Assembly: GCF_001592085.1 (NCBI RefSeq)
Contig: NZ_BCWD01000005.1
Coordinates: forward strand, 55,379-119,378
Length of the DNA stretch: 64,000 nt
DNA from: Levilactobacillus senmaizukei DSM 21775 = NBRC 103853
GTDB lineage: Bacteria; Bacillota; Bacilli; Lactobacillales; Lactobacillaceae
Direction: 5' to 3'
Shown: piece after piece, positions 27,946-36,269 of the stretch
Position numbering within the stretch: position 1 is the first letter of the stretch
Layout: every line of letters starts with the position of its first letter
Position numbers and translations under genes: made by a program
The notes under the pieces: model-generated
Seen by the model: the letters and a program-made list of their open reading frames with translations, nothing else
The model's database searches: none
What the model was told of the DNA's origin: nothing

Positions 27946-29154
27946 ATGATTTACCATGGTGAGCCGTTGGATTTACTAGCGACTTTAGATCCAATTCAGA
28001 CGTATCCATTATTGGAATGTACGTTGAGCTTAACCCAACCGATTGATGTGGCTCGGCTTAAGGCTGCGGTAGCAACCACGCAGACGGTCGTTCCCCAAGT
28101 TTTAGGACGGTATAACCTTAAACGAAATCGGTTTGAGGTGGATCGGGACACCCTGGATCAAGTGATTAGTGAGTATTCTGAAAGTCACGATCCTGGCCGA
28201 GCGCAGTTCGATGTTGAGGTGGGACCACAACTAAAAATTCAAGTGATTCATTATGACACGTATGATCAAATTCGCTTAGTCATGAGTAGCCTGCTTACCG
28301 ATGGCGAGGGGTTTAAACACTACCTGTATTTGCTGGCGGCGGCCTACTCTGGCGAAGACTTAACCAATTTTACCAACGAGCGAGGTACCCGGAAAATTTT
28401 GCAGCACCTCCGGCACCCCCATCGCCCGTTACCGACGATGAATGAGCGCACGGCAGAAAAGGTTCCCGCTCAGCGAGGAGACATTCATCATCACCGTGGT
28501 GAGGCGATTATTTCCCAGGTTATAAGTCGACGAATGCGGCAAAAAGCCCACTTTCAAGGAGTGACCATGAATGCGGTGCTTCTGTCGGCCTACGCCTTGT
28601 CGTTATCGGCTGTGACGGGGGAACGGCAACTGGTGATTCCCGTTCAGGTCGACCTGCGGCTACATGGGCCGGTCAGTGCGGCCAACGTGGTTCAGGTGGC
28701 TAATATGACTAGTGAGATGCCCTTAAAGATTGAGATTGGCGACGGAGATACCCTCCAGGAAGTGGTTCAGCGTACACAGGCCACCATCAGTGACCTCCGG
28801 GATCGCCTGGCATATTTGCCACCGTTGGTTGAGGTAAACCGAATGAGTCGGGCGTTGCCACCAATTATTGTGCGGCGGTTAGCGGGGAAGTTTAAACCCC
28901 AGGCGCCAATTTCCTTTGCCAATTTTGGGCACATCGATCACACCCGTTTAGATTTCGCCGGTATCGCCGTGACGCAAATTTACTTTGCGGGGGCTTATCG
29001 AACCATGCCACACTTCCAGCTAACCGTCAGTATCTATCACGATACCTGGACGTTAGCCTTTCGCATGATGGGGTCCGAACCCGATTACCAACTAGGGATT
29101 AAAATTTTAAAGAACGTCGTGGCACAACTCACGCAGTGGAGCCAACACGACTAA
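27946..29154 (+). CDS. Condensation-domain/acyltransferase-like protein with altered active site
   Basis: A 402-residue protein whose overall pattern (N-terminal PIQTYPLLECTLSL..., a VVPQVLGRY stretch, central DG motif near 119-120, C-terminal ISFANFGHIDHTRLDF and TMPHFQLTVSIYHDTWTLAF) resembles the chloramphenicol-acetyltransferase-like fold of condensation domains and alcohol O-acyltransferases. In that family HHxxxDG carries the catalytic His; here the same place reads SSLLTDG (114-120), so the base is missing. It stands alone, with no carrier-protein or adenylation gene nearby. It may be a divergent acyltransferase or a non-catalytic relative. The start is set by AAGGAGGGG before the ATG. 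A terminator follows at once. Confidence 0.7.
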   Translation: MIYHGEPLDLLATLDPIQTYPLLECTLSLTQPIDVARLKAAVATTQTVVPQVLGRYNLKRNRFEVDRDTLDQVISEYSESHDPGRAQFDVEVGPQLKIQVIHYDTYDQIRLVMSSLLTDGEGFKHYLYLLAAAYSGEDLTNFTNERGTRKILQHLRHPHRPLPTMNERTAEKVPAQRGDIHHHRGEAIISQVISRRMRQKAHFQGVTMNAVLLSAYALSLSAVTGERQLVIPVQVDLRLHGPVSAANVVQVANMTSEMPLKIEIGDGDTLQEVVQRTQATISDLRDRLAYLPPLVEVNRMSRALPPIIVRRLAGKFKPQAPISFANFGHIDHTRLDFAGIAVTQIYFAGAYRTMPHFQLTVSIYHDTWTLAFRMMGSEPDYQLGIKILKNVVAQLTQWSQHD

Positions 29155-29158
29155 TAAA

Positions 29159-29197
29159 GAAGACGCCGCTGAGATTAAATTCTCAGCGGCGTCTTTT
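29159..29197. terminator. Bidirectional terminator
   Basis: The perfect 14-base stem AGACGCCGCTGAGA / TCTCAGCGGCGTCT has T/A tracts on both sides, between the convergent condensation-like and MFS genes. Confidence 0.92.
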
Positions 29198-29205
29198 GGT
29201 TGGCA

Positions 29206-30405
29206 TTAGGATTCGTTGGTTAAGCGATGTTGGTATTTGACCAGTCCAAGAGCGCCTGCGCTACATAGAAAGAGCATGACACCCATGGCGGCATAGGACT
29301 TGCCAGACAGGCCGACTAGCGGTGATACCAGTCCACCGCAAGCATCCTGTGATAGGCCAATGACGGCGGAGGCGCTGCCGGCATTGTGGGTTGCTTGGTC
29401 CATGATGATGGTGACGGTAAGGGTCAGCAGCGCCCCAATTAGGATGACCAGAATCAGGATTAGCCCACTGACCAACCATACATTGGCCGGGAATAATAGG
29501 GAGACAATCATGATGGCACTGACAATGGCGGCCAAAGTTAACAAGCCGGTGACCTGTTGGCGATTGCTAAAGTATTTGATCAACCAGCCGGGAAGATTAC
29601 TCCCGACCACGATGCCCAAGCCGTTGAAGGCATACAGGAGACTGAAAGTCTGAGGCGCCATACCAAAGCCCGTTTGAAAGACAAAGGTTGAGGCCGAAAT
29701 GTAGGCGAACAAGGCGCCATAGACTAGCCCTGTGGCCAGAATTAATGGCCAGAAGCTGGGTTGGACCGTCAGTTTACCCATGGCCAGTAGCGACGCGCTG
29801 AAGCCGCCCGTTTGCCGCCGGTCGATTGGTAGGGATTCCGGTAGGCCGAGAGCCACGGCCAGGGCAATGAGAACCCCGATGATGGCCAGTAGAACGAAGA
29901 TGGCTTGCCAGTCAACGTAGTGGATCATGAAGCCCCCGATAATGGGTGCAATGATGGGGAAGACGCCGTTAACAGTGTTGAGTAGGGCATAGAAATGGGT
30001 GAGACGTTGGCCGGAGAAGAGGTCTCTGGCGACCGCTCGAGCCATTACTTGGCCCGTTGCGCCGGCTAATCCTTGCACGAAACGGAGAATAATGAGCAGG
30101 GTAATCGAATGAATGAAGGCCATGGCCAGAGAAGCGAGGCCAAAGAGAATGAAACCAGCAATGAGGGGCTTCCGTCGGCCATATTGGTCGGATAGGGGAC
30201 CCGCAATCAGTTGACCGAGGGCCAGGCCGATTAAACAACTCGTGATACTGAGTTGCATGAGGGAAGCGCTGGTGGCAAATTGGGTTTTCATTTCTGGTAA
30301 GGCCGGTAAGTAAAGGTCAATGGCTAAAGGTCCGGTGGCGCTGACCGTTCCTAGTAACAGTGTGAGCCAGATGAGTCGGCGCCGTGAAATGGCAGTATTC
30401 AACAA
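29206..30405 (-). CDS. MFS multidrug transporter, Bcr/CflA family
   Basis: A 399-residue, 12-segment major facilitator. Motifs are PLAIDLYLPALPEMKTQF in segment 1, GPLSDQYGRRKPLIAGF (motif A) between segments 2 and 3, and RFVQGLAGATGQVMARAVARDLF (Bcr/CflA signature) near 108-130. It exports drugs or metabolites by proton antiport; the real substrate is unknown. It starts at TTG (30403-30405) 7 bases after AAAGGA. A TATAAT at 30453-30458 on the minus strand is the likely -10. Confidence 0.92.
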   Translation of the reverse strand: MLNTAISRRRLIWLTLLLGTVSATGPLAIDLYLPALPEMKTQFATSASLMQLSITSCLIGLALGQLIAGPLSDQYGRRKPLIAGFILFGLASLAMAFIHSITLLIILRFVQGLAGATGQVMARAVARDLFSGQRLTHFYALLNTVNGVFPIIAPIIGGFMIHYVDWQAIFVLLAIIGVLIALAVALGLPESLPIDRRQTGGFSASLLAMGKLTVQPSFWPLILATGLVYGALFAYISASTFVFQTGFGMAPQTFSLLYAFNGLGIVVGSNLPGWLIKYFSNRQQVTGLLTLAAIVSAIMIVSLLFPANVWLVSGLILILVILIGALLTLTVTIIMDQATHNAGSASAVIGLSQDACGGLVSPLVGLSGKSYAAMGVMLFLCSAGALGLVKYQHRLTNES

Positions 30406-30429
30406 CAGTCAGTCCTTTCAAATCGATGC

Positions 30430-30519
30430 CATCCTGAAGGATGACGGTCGATATTATATATTTTATATTCGTTAGAAACAGCACTGGACCGCTAATCTGC
30501 TTAGCAGAGTGCGGCCCAG
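30430..30519. promoter_or_regulatory. Hairpin-rich segment upstream of the MFS gene
   Basis: The 362-base gap between the MFS gene and lepB contains a short hairpin (CATCCT 30430-30435 / AGGATG 30438-30443) in the MFS leader. It also contains a larger interrupted hairpin at 30484-30519 with three paired blocks (CTGG/CCAG, CCGC/GCGG, TCTGC/GCAGA) and a 3-base loop. No T run follows either, so they are not plain terminators. The rest of the gap, up to lepB, is AT-rich with no gene visible. Confidence 0.4.
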
Positions 30520-30767
30520 GGAATGGTCTAGATAATTTAAGTATTCTTCTATTATTGCCGGAAAAAGCTGAATTTGCAAGCGCCGTTTTAACGTTGAGTT
30601 AGCAAATTTATGATGACTTCATTAAATTCGGTGAAAGCGTAGGGTTTTGCGAAGTTAAATGGTAAAATTACAGGTGACCCTATCAACGACTTGTTTTACT
30701 GCCAGGTGTCGGGGTGTATGATAGCAGTATCTAATTAATCTAATTGAAGAATGAGGAGTCACACGCC

Positions 30768-31352
30768 ATGAAAGCATTAAAAGAAGTCATGAGTTGGATT
30801 ATTCCGGTGGTCATTGGGTTAGCCATTGCTCTTGCCATCAAACAATTTGTTTTCACGCGGGTTCGGGTCGATGGACCTTCCATGGAGCCCAATCTGGATA
30901 ACAATGAGAAGGTTTTTGCCTTCAAACAATCCAAGATTAAACATCTGAGTGTCATTGTCTTCGATGCCCACGGAGAAGACCCAGCGGCGAAGACCAACAC
31001 GAACTACGTGAAGCGGGTCATTGGCCTGCCTGGTGATACGGTAACCAGTAAGAATGGTTACATCTACGTCAACAAGAAGAAGATTAACCAGAGATTCATC
31101 AGCAAGTCGGAACAAACTTCCGGAACGGGGAACTGGACCCTTGCTAGTCTGCAAAAGACGAACGGCTGGGGTAAGGGGACCACGGTGGTGCCAAAGGGGA
31201 AGTACTTTGTCCTCGGGGATCACCGAAGTGTGTCGAATGATAGTCGCTACTGGGGATTCGTCGATAAGGACAAGGTCCTCGGGGTTGTTAAGGTGCCATT
31301 CTGGGCATCCAACAAGACCAAGCGCGCGAATGTTAATAATCTGGCTTACTAA
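30768..31352 (+). CDS. lepB: Signal peptidase I
   Basis: A 194-residue type I signal peptidase. There is one N-terminal membrane segment (about 9-27) with the catalytic domain outside. The Ser is in DGPSMEP (Ser38) and the general-base Lys in YVKRVIGLPGD (Lys82); the GDHRSVSNDSRYWGFV box is near 155-172. It removes signal peptides from secreted proteins such as several encoded in this window. The start is set by GAGGAG 9 bases before the ATG; a longer in-frame start at 30744 is unlikely. Confidence 0.96.
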   Translation: MKALKEVMSWIIPVVIGLAIALAIKQFVFTRVRVDGPSMEPNLDNNEKVFAFKQSKIKHLSVIVFDAHGEDPAAKTNTNYVKRVIGLPGDTVTSKNGYIYVNKKKINQRFISKSEQTSGTGNWTLASLQKTNGWGKGTTVVPKGKYFVLGDHRSVSNDSRYWGFVDKDKVLGVVKVPFWASNKTKRANVNNLAY

Positions 31353-31355
31353 ATA

Positions 31356-31399
31356 AAAACGTGGTCGCTAACGCAAGGTCGTTGGGATCACGTTTTTTT
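31356..31399 (+). terminator. Intrinsic terminator after lepB
   Basis: The arms AAAACGTGGTC / GATCACGTTTT are followed by a T run, with an 18-20 base loop that can fold further. Confidence 0.8.
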
Positions 31400-31413
31400 C
31401 TGCGGGGCGCCCC

Positions 31414-31442
31414 TTGCTATTTCCTATGAGGTGGCCTATACT
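31414..31442 (+). promoter_or_regulatory. Promoter of the MarR-type regulator gene
   Basis: TTGCTA (31414-31419), a 17-base spacer and TATACT (31437-31442). The promoter overlaps any longer reading frame and so supports the start codon at 31474. Confidence 0.75.
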
Positions 31443-31473
31443 TGCGCACGTAAATTTAGGAAGGAGATCGCTT

Positions 31474-31929
31474 ATGGTCAATAGCAGCAACGATCCAGAC
31501 ATTTTAAAATGGTTATCAATTGCCAATCGTTATACGCGGATTGCGCTTGATCGGGATCTCCAGCCGTACCGACTGAATGCCAGTATGTATTACGACATTC
31601 TCAGAATTCATGAGCAACCGCGGCTCACGCAAGATAAATTGATCAAGCTAACTTATTTAAATCCTAGTAATGTTACGCGAGCGGTCAATCAACTGGTTAA
31701 CCTGGGTTATGTTCGTAAGCGGCAGTCCAAGACGGATAAGCGAGTTTATGAATTGTCGCTGACGAAACGTGGTGAGGCTATTTATCCGGATATTGTGGCA
31801 ATTCGGCAGCATGTGGCCGATCAGTTACTCACAGACATCCCGGCTGACCAGCACGACGAGTTGGTGACCCAAATTCGGCAGCTGGCGTTGCGCGCCGTTG
31901 CCAATGAAACGCCCGATCAGGCAGAATGA
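31474..31929 (+). CDS. MarR-family transcriptional regulator
   Basis: A 151-residue winged-helix protein: LNASMYYDILRIHEQPRLTQDKLIKLTYLNPSNVTRAVNQL (helix-turn-helix, about 38-75), then GYVRKRQSKTDKRVYELSLTKRGEAIYPDI (the beta-wing with the conserved D-x-R). It has AGGAAGGAG before its ATG and its own terminator. Its target is unclear: the neighbours are lepB and a secreted protein, and neither is an obvious efflux partner; it may act on itself or elsewhere. Confidence 0.93.
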   Translation: MVNSSNDPDILKWLSIANRYTRIALDRDLQPYRLNASMYYDILRIHEQPRLTQDKLIKLTYLNPSNVTRAVNQLVNLGYVRKRQSKTDKRVYELSLTKRGEAIYPDIVAIRQHVADQLLTDIPADQHDELVTQIRQLALRAVANETPDQAE

Positions 31930-31964
31930 TGAGGGGTTAATTGGATCGGCTTAAACGACCGACC

Positions 31965-31988
31965 GTCCAGCAATGCTGGGCTTTTTTT
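31965..31988 (+). terminator. Intrinsic terminator after the MarR gene
   Basis: The stem CCAGC / GCTGG with flanking G-C closing pairs and a 3-base loop is followed by T7. Confidence 0.82.
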
Positions 31989-32082
31989 ATCTATGATTAT
32001 TAGTCCCGAAGTTATATAATCATGTTATCGGTGTTCAAGGTGTTTTATTGTTCCAATAAACAGTTTTGGAGGAGACGGAAAT

Positions 32083-32616
32083 ATGAATACTACACGGGTT
32101 AAGAAGATTCTGGGGATGGTCTTGTTAGTTATGGTCGCACTGTTTGCCGGCCTAGCTAACCCACAAACGGCAGCTGCTAAGTCGGTCAGCTATCATAAGA
32201 CGACTAGTGTCCCAAAGGCCTTCCGGCGGAATTGGTATCACTACGACAAGCCAAACAAGTATGTTTGTCGAGATAAATTTTCCAAGAATCACATCACCTC
32301 ACGGTCCAAGATCAACGGCCACGTTGGGTCATATACAGCCAAATTGGCGATCCGTAAGAACAGCTATGGTTTTTACAAGACCCAGGAGTATGGTTGGGAT
32401 AATCAAATCTACCCAGACAACTGGATCATCGTCAAAAATTGGAAGGTTAATGGCAAGAAGCAAACCGTTTTGATGCATATTTTGTTTGAATATGCGCATA
32501 TTTACACGAAGAAGCCCATCAAAAAAGAACTCTACGTGAAGGTTTATAATCATAAGTCAGTCTTTAAACATATTGGGAGTTACTATACCATGAATCAGTG
32601 GCTGGCTAAATTTTAA
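32083..32616 (+). CDS. Secreted basic protein of unknown function
   Basis: A 177-residue protein with a clear signal peptide (MNTTRVKK, hydrophobic core, AAA cleavage site near 33-34) and a mature part rich in Tyr, Lys, Trp and His (SVSYHKTTSVPKAFRRNWYHYD, YAHIYTKKPIKKELYVKVYNHK). Many lactobacilli carry such small secreted Tyr/Lys-rich proteins; no function is established to my knowledge. A TTGGAGGAG-like ribosome site lies before the ATG. It is a single-gene unit. Confidence 0.82.
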   Translation: MNTTRVKKILGMVLLVMVALFAGLANPQTAAAKSVSYHKTTSVPKAFRRNWYHYDKPNKYVCRDKFSKNHITSRSKINGHVGSYTAKLAIRKNSYGFYKTQEYGWDNQIYPDNWIIVKNWKVNGKKQTVLMHILFEYAHIYTKKPIKKELYVKVYNHKSVFKHIGSYYTMNQWLAKF

Positions 32617-32630
32617 TTAGAATGTTATCG

Positions 32631-32666
32631 CGGTGGTGACCCTTTAATGGGGACCATCGTTTTTGT
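32631..32666 (+). terminator. Intrinsic terminator after the secreted protein gene
   Basis: CGGTGGTGACCC / GGGGACCATCG is an imperfect stem with a 6-base loop, followed by T5. Confidence 0.8.
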
Positions 32667-32784
32667 TTGGCCACTATCCCATGAACGTTGGGAAGATTGC
32701 CTTCCACGAAGAGAAGCGCTAGAATTAGTGCAATGCTTATTATGAGATTATAATGAGAAGTTCAAGGACGAGAGGAGTTAGCTT

Positions 32785-34116
32785 ATGCCAGACATTAAAA
32801 ACGGGCACGTGCTGAACGCCACCGAGATGGCGGACCTACACGCTGACCTCCAAAACCAACCAGCCCATGACGTGATTAGTCGGGCGGTGATTAAGAACGG
32901 TGTCCTAGCCGCTTCGGAAGACCCCCAAGCGACGGTTCGGTTAAATCGTGCTTTTTCCGTGGAATTGGATACGGGGAAAGTGGCCAATCAGAAACATTCG
33001 GGACGGTGTTGGTTATTCTCAACACTGAATACCATTCGCCATCAATTTGCGGCCAAATATCACGTAAAGGATTTCGAACTATCCGAGAGTTATCTATTCT
33101 TCTGGGATAAGGTCGAACGGGCCAATATTTTCTATGACAATATTCTACGGACGGCCCAGCAACCCGTGACCGATCGGGAGGTTGCTTTTTATCTCAGTCG
33201 ACCGGGTGAAGATGGTGGACAGTGGGCCATGGGTGCCGCATTGGTTCAAAAGTATGGCGTGGTTCCGGCCAGTGCAATGCCCGAATCATTTAATACGAAT
33301 GATACGACCGGGTTTGCGGCAACCTTGGACCTGAAACTTAGAAAAGATGCCGTGACGTTACGGCGGCTAGTGGCTGCGGGGGCTAGTGATTCGGAAATTG
33401 TAGCCGTACGATCCCAGGCGTTGAAAGAAGTCTATCGAATGGCAGCCTATTCGTTTGGCGAGCCGCCAGCCACCTTTGACCTGGAGTACAAGGATGATAA
33501 ACAGGTCTACCATCGGGATGCCGACCTGACGCCCAAGGCGTTCTTCGATAAATACTTTAATGTGGACCTAGACGATTACGTGGTGGTGACGAATTCACCC
33601 GACAAGCCGTTTAACCAGTTATACAGCTTGCCGAGCCAGGATAATATCGTTGGGGGCAAGCCCATTACCTTCCTTAATTTATCGATGGACGTTTTGAAGA
33701 AGACCGCTATCGATCAACTGCAAGGCGGAGAAACGGTCTGGTTTGGCAATGATGTGCTGCAACAGATGAGTCGCGACCGGGGCTTCTTGGATAGTCAGCT
33801 CTATCGTACGGCTGACTTATTTGGCGTCGATTTAAGCCTAACGAAGGCGGAACGGCTGGCCTATGGTGAAGCTGAGGTTTCCCATGCCATGACCCTGACC
33901 GGGGTCGATCTGGTTCACCGCGAGCCGGTGCGCTGGAAGGTTGAGAACAGTTGGGGTGAAAAGAACTGCGACAAGGGTTATTTCGTGATGACTGATGCTT
34001 GGATGGACGACTTCGTTTACGAAGTTGTGGTCCACAAGCGTTACCTGAGCACGGAACAACAGGCATTGTTGGCAATGACGCCGGACGAGTTACCGGCTTG
34101 GGATCCCTTACAATAA
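32785..34116 (+). CDS. pepC: Aminopeptidase C (bleomycin hydrolase family)
   Basis: A 443-residue C1B cysteine peptidase. The active-site Gln69 and Cys75 are in NQKHSGRCWLFS; His367 is in VSHAMTLTGVD and Asn388 in VENSWGEKN. It is a cytosolic hexameric aminopeptidase with broad specificity, used by lactic acid bacteria to finish peptide breakdown. Length and motifs are complete. The start ATG follows a GAGGAG site, and a TATAAT lies 33 bases upstream. It forms its own transcription unit. Confidence 0.97.
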   Translation: MPDIKNGHVLNATEMADLHADLQNQPAHDVISRAVIKNGVLAASEDPQATVRLNRAFSVELDTGKVANQKHSGRCWLFSTLNTIRHQFAAKYHVKDFELSESYLFFWDKVERANIFYDNILRTAQQPVTDREVAFYLSRPGEDGGQWAMGAALVQKYGVVPASAMPESFNTNDTTGFAATLDLKLRKDAVTLRRLVAAGASDSEIVAVRSQALKEVYRMAAYSFGEPPATFDLEYKDDKQVYHRDADLTPKAFFDKYFNVDLDDYVVVTNSPDKPFNQLYSLPSQDNIVGGKPITFLNLSMDVLKKTAIDQLQGGETVWFGNDVLQQMSRDRGFLDSQLYRTADLFGVDLSLTKAERLAYGEAEVSHAMTLTGVDLVHREPVRWKVENSWGEKNCDKGYFVMTDAWMDDFVYEVVVHKRYLSTEQQALLAMTPDELPAWDPLQ

Positions 34117-34126
34117 GATTGCACCA

Positions 34127-34157
34127 AAATACCAGTCCGTAGACTGGTATTTTTTTA
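34127..34157 (+). terminator. Intrinsic terminator after pepC
   Basis: The stem AAAATACCAGTC / GACTGGTATTTT with a 4-base loop is followed by a T run. Confidence 0.92.
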
Positions 34158-34216
34158 GTTCTAAAGGGTAGAATGTGATTAATGAGTCTCAACTATATTG
34201 ATGAGGTGAAGTGCGC

Positions 34217-34855
34217 ATGCAAAACTTTTTATTCGATTTTGATAGTACCCTGGCCGATACACGCGACGTCGCCGTGATTGCGACCCAGCGGGCCTTCGAG
34301 TCGCAGGGATTATCGCTACCCGAACGAGATATTGTGGTGAGTTACATGGGGGTGCCCATTGAAGTATCGTTTGCTAAGATGGTGAAGGAGTCCTTGAGTC
34401 CAGCGGCATTAACGGATCTGTACACCGCCTTTCGGACGCAGTATCAGGCAGCCGAGAAATTGGGGATTAACCTGTTTGATGGTATGGCAGCGACCTTAAC
34501 GAGTTTGAAGGATCGCGGTGCCCAGTTGTTTGTAGTCTCGAGTAAGCATTCCGTCCCCTTGCAGCGTAATTTGGCTCAAGTGGGCTTGGGTACCATGTTC
34601 CAGGCAATTAGTGGGTCGGACACGGTCGATCACTATAAGCCGGCTCCGGATGGTATCTTGGCGTTGGTTGATCGCTTTCACTTAGATCCTAAGGAAAGTG
34701 TTATGATCGGAGACGCCAAATACGACATACAGATGGGAAAGAACGCCGGGGTGGCAACGGTTGCGGCCATGTGGGGTGCAGCCGATCCGGATTCGGTTCG
34801 CGCCGAAGATCCCACTTATCTTCTGGCTAAACCTGCTGATTTATTAACGTTATAA
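34217..34855 (+). CDS. HAD-family hydrolase, phosphoglycolate phosphatase/PpaX-like
   Basis: A 212-residue HAD phosphatase: motif I FDFDSTLADT with the two Asp nucleophile/acid near 7-9, motif II VSSKHS near 114, a Lys in DHYKPAPDG near 143, and motif IV IGDAKYDIQMGKNAG near 163-177. The helical cap of subclass I lies in between. It likely dephosphorylates a small phosphometabolite. The ATG at 34217 is preferred over GTG at 34211 because of the GAGGTGAA spacing. Confidence 0.9.
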   Translation: MQNFLFDFDSTLADTRDVAVIATQRAFESQGLSLPERDIVVSYMGVPIEVSFAKMVKESLSPAALTDLYTAFRTQYQAAEKLGINLFDGMAATLTSLKDRGAQLFVVSSKHSVPLQRNLAQVGLGTMFQAISGSDTVDHYKPAPDGILALVDRFHLDPKESVMIGDAKYDIQMGKNAGVATVAAMWGAADPDSVRAEDPTYLLAKPADLLTL

Positions 34856-34858
34856 AGT

Positions 34859-34902
34859 GAAAAGACGAGTCAGTGACCAAGGTCATTGACTCGTCTTTTT
34901 TG
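34859..34902. terminator. Bidirectional terminator
   Basis: The stem AAAAGACGAGTCAGTGACC / GGTCATTGACTCGTCTTTT lies between the convergent HAD and C39-like genes, with T tracts both ways. Confidence 0.92.
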
Positions 34903-34907
34903 GTTAA

Positions 34908-35750
34908 TTAGTAGCTTAAGGCGCGGTAAGCGTCGTGTTTGCGAAGGGTATGAAGTCGTTTGATGGTCATACTAGTCTTTTTCTTCGTCCAGGGGTCGTT
35001 GTAATAGGCCCGGGTTTTACTGTAGCCGGATAGGGTGATGGAATGGGTATCAAAGCCATCGAGGCCAGCCACCCAAATAACGACGGGATGTCCCTTGTTA
35101 ATCTGCTTCTTCATCTGATTGAAGGAGGCCCCCGTCATGTTCTTGGCTGTTCCCAAGTGTCTTTTTACGGTGGACATCAGGCCTTTAGGCGCGACCCACC
35201 AGCCGGTCTTGTTGTAAGGGCTGCCGATGAAGCCCTTGTTGGGATTTGAACTGCGGGGCATCTCCTTGGCCAGGGACAACTTGGTGACCTTGACACCGGC
35301 ATACTTTAGCATCATGGTTGTGGCCGTGATTTCGCAGCCGGTTGGGAGCTGTGGACGCTGACCAATGAGCGGGACGGCCAGAAAGCGGTAGGATTTAACG
35401 GTCCCGTTCCGGTGAATCCAACCCGTGGTTTTATGGTTGTAGGTAAATTTGAGCCAGGTTCCGTCGGCCATGGTTTCTTCCCGGGTGATGTGAACCTTTT
35501 TGTTTGCAAAATGACGACCACTGCTGATGGCCTTAGCGTTAGCGGCGGAAGAGTGGGCACCACCGGTTCGATAGACCAGATAATTATGGGAACGGTTGGC
35601 GCCAATCTTGGTGTAGTAGTTGACCTTCTTCAAGTGGTGTACTTGCCGGTAGACGGGTTGGGTAGTGGCCGCGTGGCTGATGGTTGGCTGCGCTATGCCG
35701 GCTAATCCTGCCAAGCTGAGGGCTAGGAGAAACCAATTAAGTCGTTTCAT
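34908..35750 (-). CDS. Secreted C39-like cysteine peptidase with GW/SH3-like N-terminal domain
   Basis: A 280-residue protein. A signal peptide ends near residue 27 (SHA). Residues about 35-120 form a GW/SH3-like wall-binding module (VNYYTKIGANRSHNYLVYRTGG..., TMADGTWLKFTYNHKTTGWIHR). From about 130 a Peptidase_C39_2 domain has the Cys in LPTGCEITATTMMLKYAG, the His in DTHSITLSGYSKT and the Asp in YYNDPW. It is expected outside the cell; the substrate is unknown (peptidoglycan cross-links and leader peptides are both used in the wider clan). AAGGTGG lies before the ATG. It is followed by a terminator shared with the HAD gene. Confidence 0.87.
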   Translation of the reverse strand: MKRLNWFLLALSLAGLAGIAQPTISHAATTQPVYRQVHHLKKVNYYTKIGANRSHNYLVYRTGGAHSSAANAKAISSGRHFANKKVHITREETMADGTWLKFTYNHKTTGWIHRNGTVKSYRFLAVPLIGQRPQLPTGCEITATTMMLKYAGVKVTKLSLAKEMPRSSNPNKGFIGSPYNKTGWWVAPKGLMSTVKRHLGTAKNMTGASFNQMKKQINKGHPVVIWVAGLDGFDTHSITLSGYSKTRAYYNDPWTKKKTSMTIKRLHTLRKHDAYRALSY

Positions 35751-35908
35751 TTGAATACCACCTTAGTTGTCGGATTTTAATGATGACTAGTCGTTGGCCA
35801 AGCACCAGGGCTTGGAATCACTGACACCAGACTACTACGGCTAGTTCTCTTAAAGTGTACCTCCAAACCGTTTTGGGTCGCAATAGGTTTAGTGTAAGTT
35901 CTGGTAAA
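35751..35908 (-). promoter_or_regulatory. Upstream region of the C39-like peptidase gene
   Basis: On the minus strand a weak promoter (TTGCGA, 18 bases, TACACT) lies around 35852-35882, and its spacer holds an imperfect inverted repeat CCAAA-ACGG-TTTGG. No gene is visible in this stretch. Confidence 0.35.
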
Positions 35909-36035
35909 CAAAAAACCGCCCAGATTAAGGGCGGTTACGCTGAACTGGTTAGGAACAGAGTGGTAAAAATTTTGATTGGTTAAAGAGAACTTGGTCTATG
36001 GGTATCCTAACCGGAAATTGTGAAGAAATTGTGAA
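35909..36035 (-). ncRNA. Candidate small RNA ending in an intrinsic terminator
   Basis: The minus strand reads: two direct repeats of TTCACAATTTC, then GGTTAGGA (36012-36005), about 50 unstructured bases, TCCTAACC (35954-35947), and a textbook terminator AACCGCCC / GGGCGGTT plus T6 (35936-35909). The 8-base arms (10 with wobble pairs) would close a long loop. There is no open reading frame, and the stretch is isolated by the terminator of the next upstream gene (36235-36261). This is inference from layout; no family is recognised. Confidence 0.45.
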
Positions 36036-36234
36036 GAATATTTTTAAAATACTAATGCAAATACATAGATATGGGTAATGATTCACTTGAATCCTGCTAG
36101 TTCAGGTGTTGGATTAATTATTACTAATGGCTATTAGTCGAATTTGGCGAATTTACGGGTTTTTAGTTGATAGTAATCGCTTGTTTTAAGTAAAAATGAT
36201 GGTTTACATAAGAATCTAAAGAAACGTTTGCATG
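36036..36234. other. AT-rich gene-free interval
   Basis: No gene is seen. A cre-like sequence (minus strand TGCAAACGTTTC, 36232-36221; one position off the catabolite-response consensus) and AT-rich DNA lie upstream of the candidate small RNA. Confidence 0.35.
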
Positions 36235-36261
36235 AAAAAAGCCGCTAATATTTTTAGCGGC
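36235..36261 (-). terminator. Intrinsic terminator after the His-rich membrane protein gene
   Basis: The stem GCCGCTAA / TTAGCGGC with a 5-base loop is followed by T6 on the minus strand. Confidence 0.88.
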
Positions 36262-36269
36262 CGCCGAAG

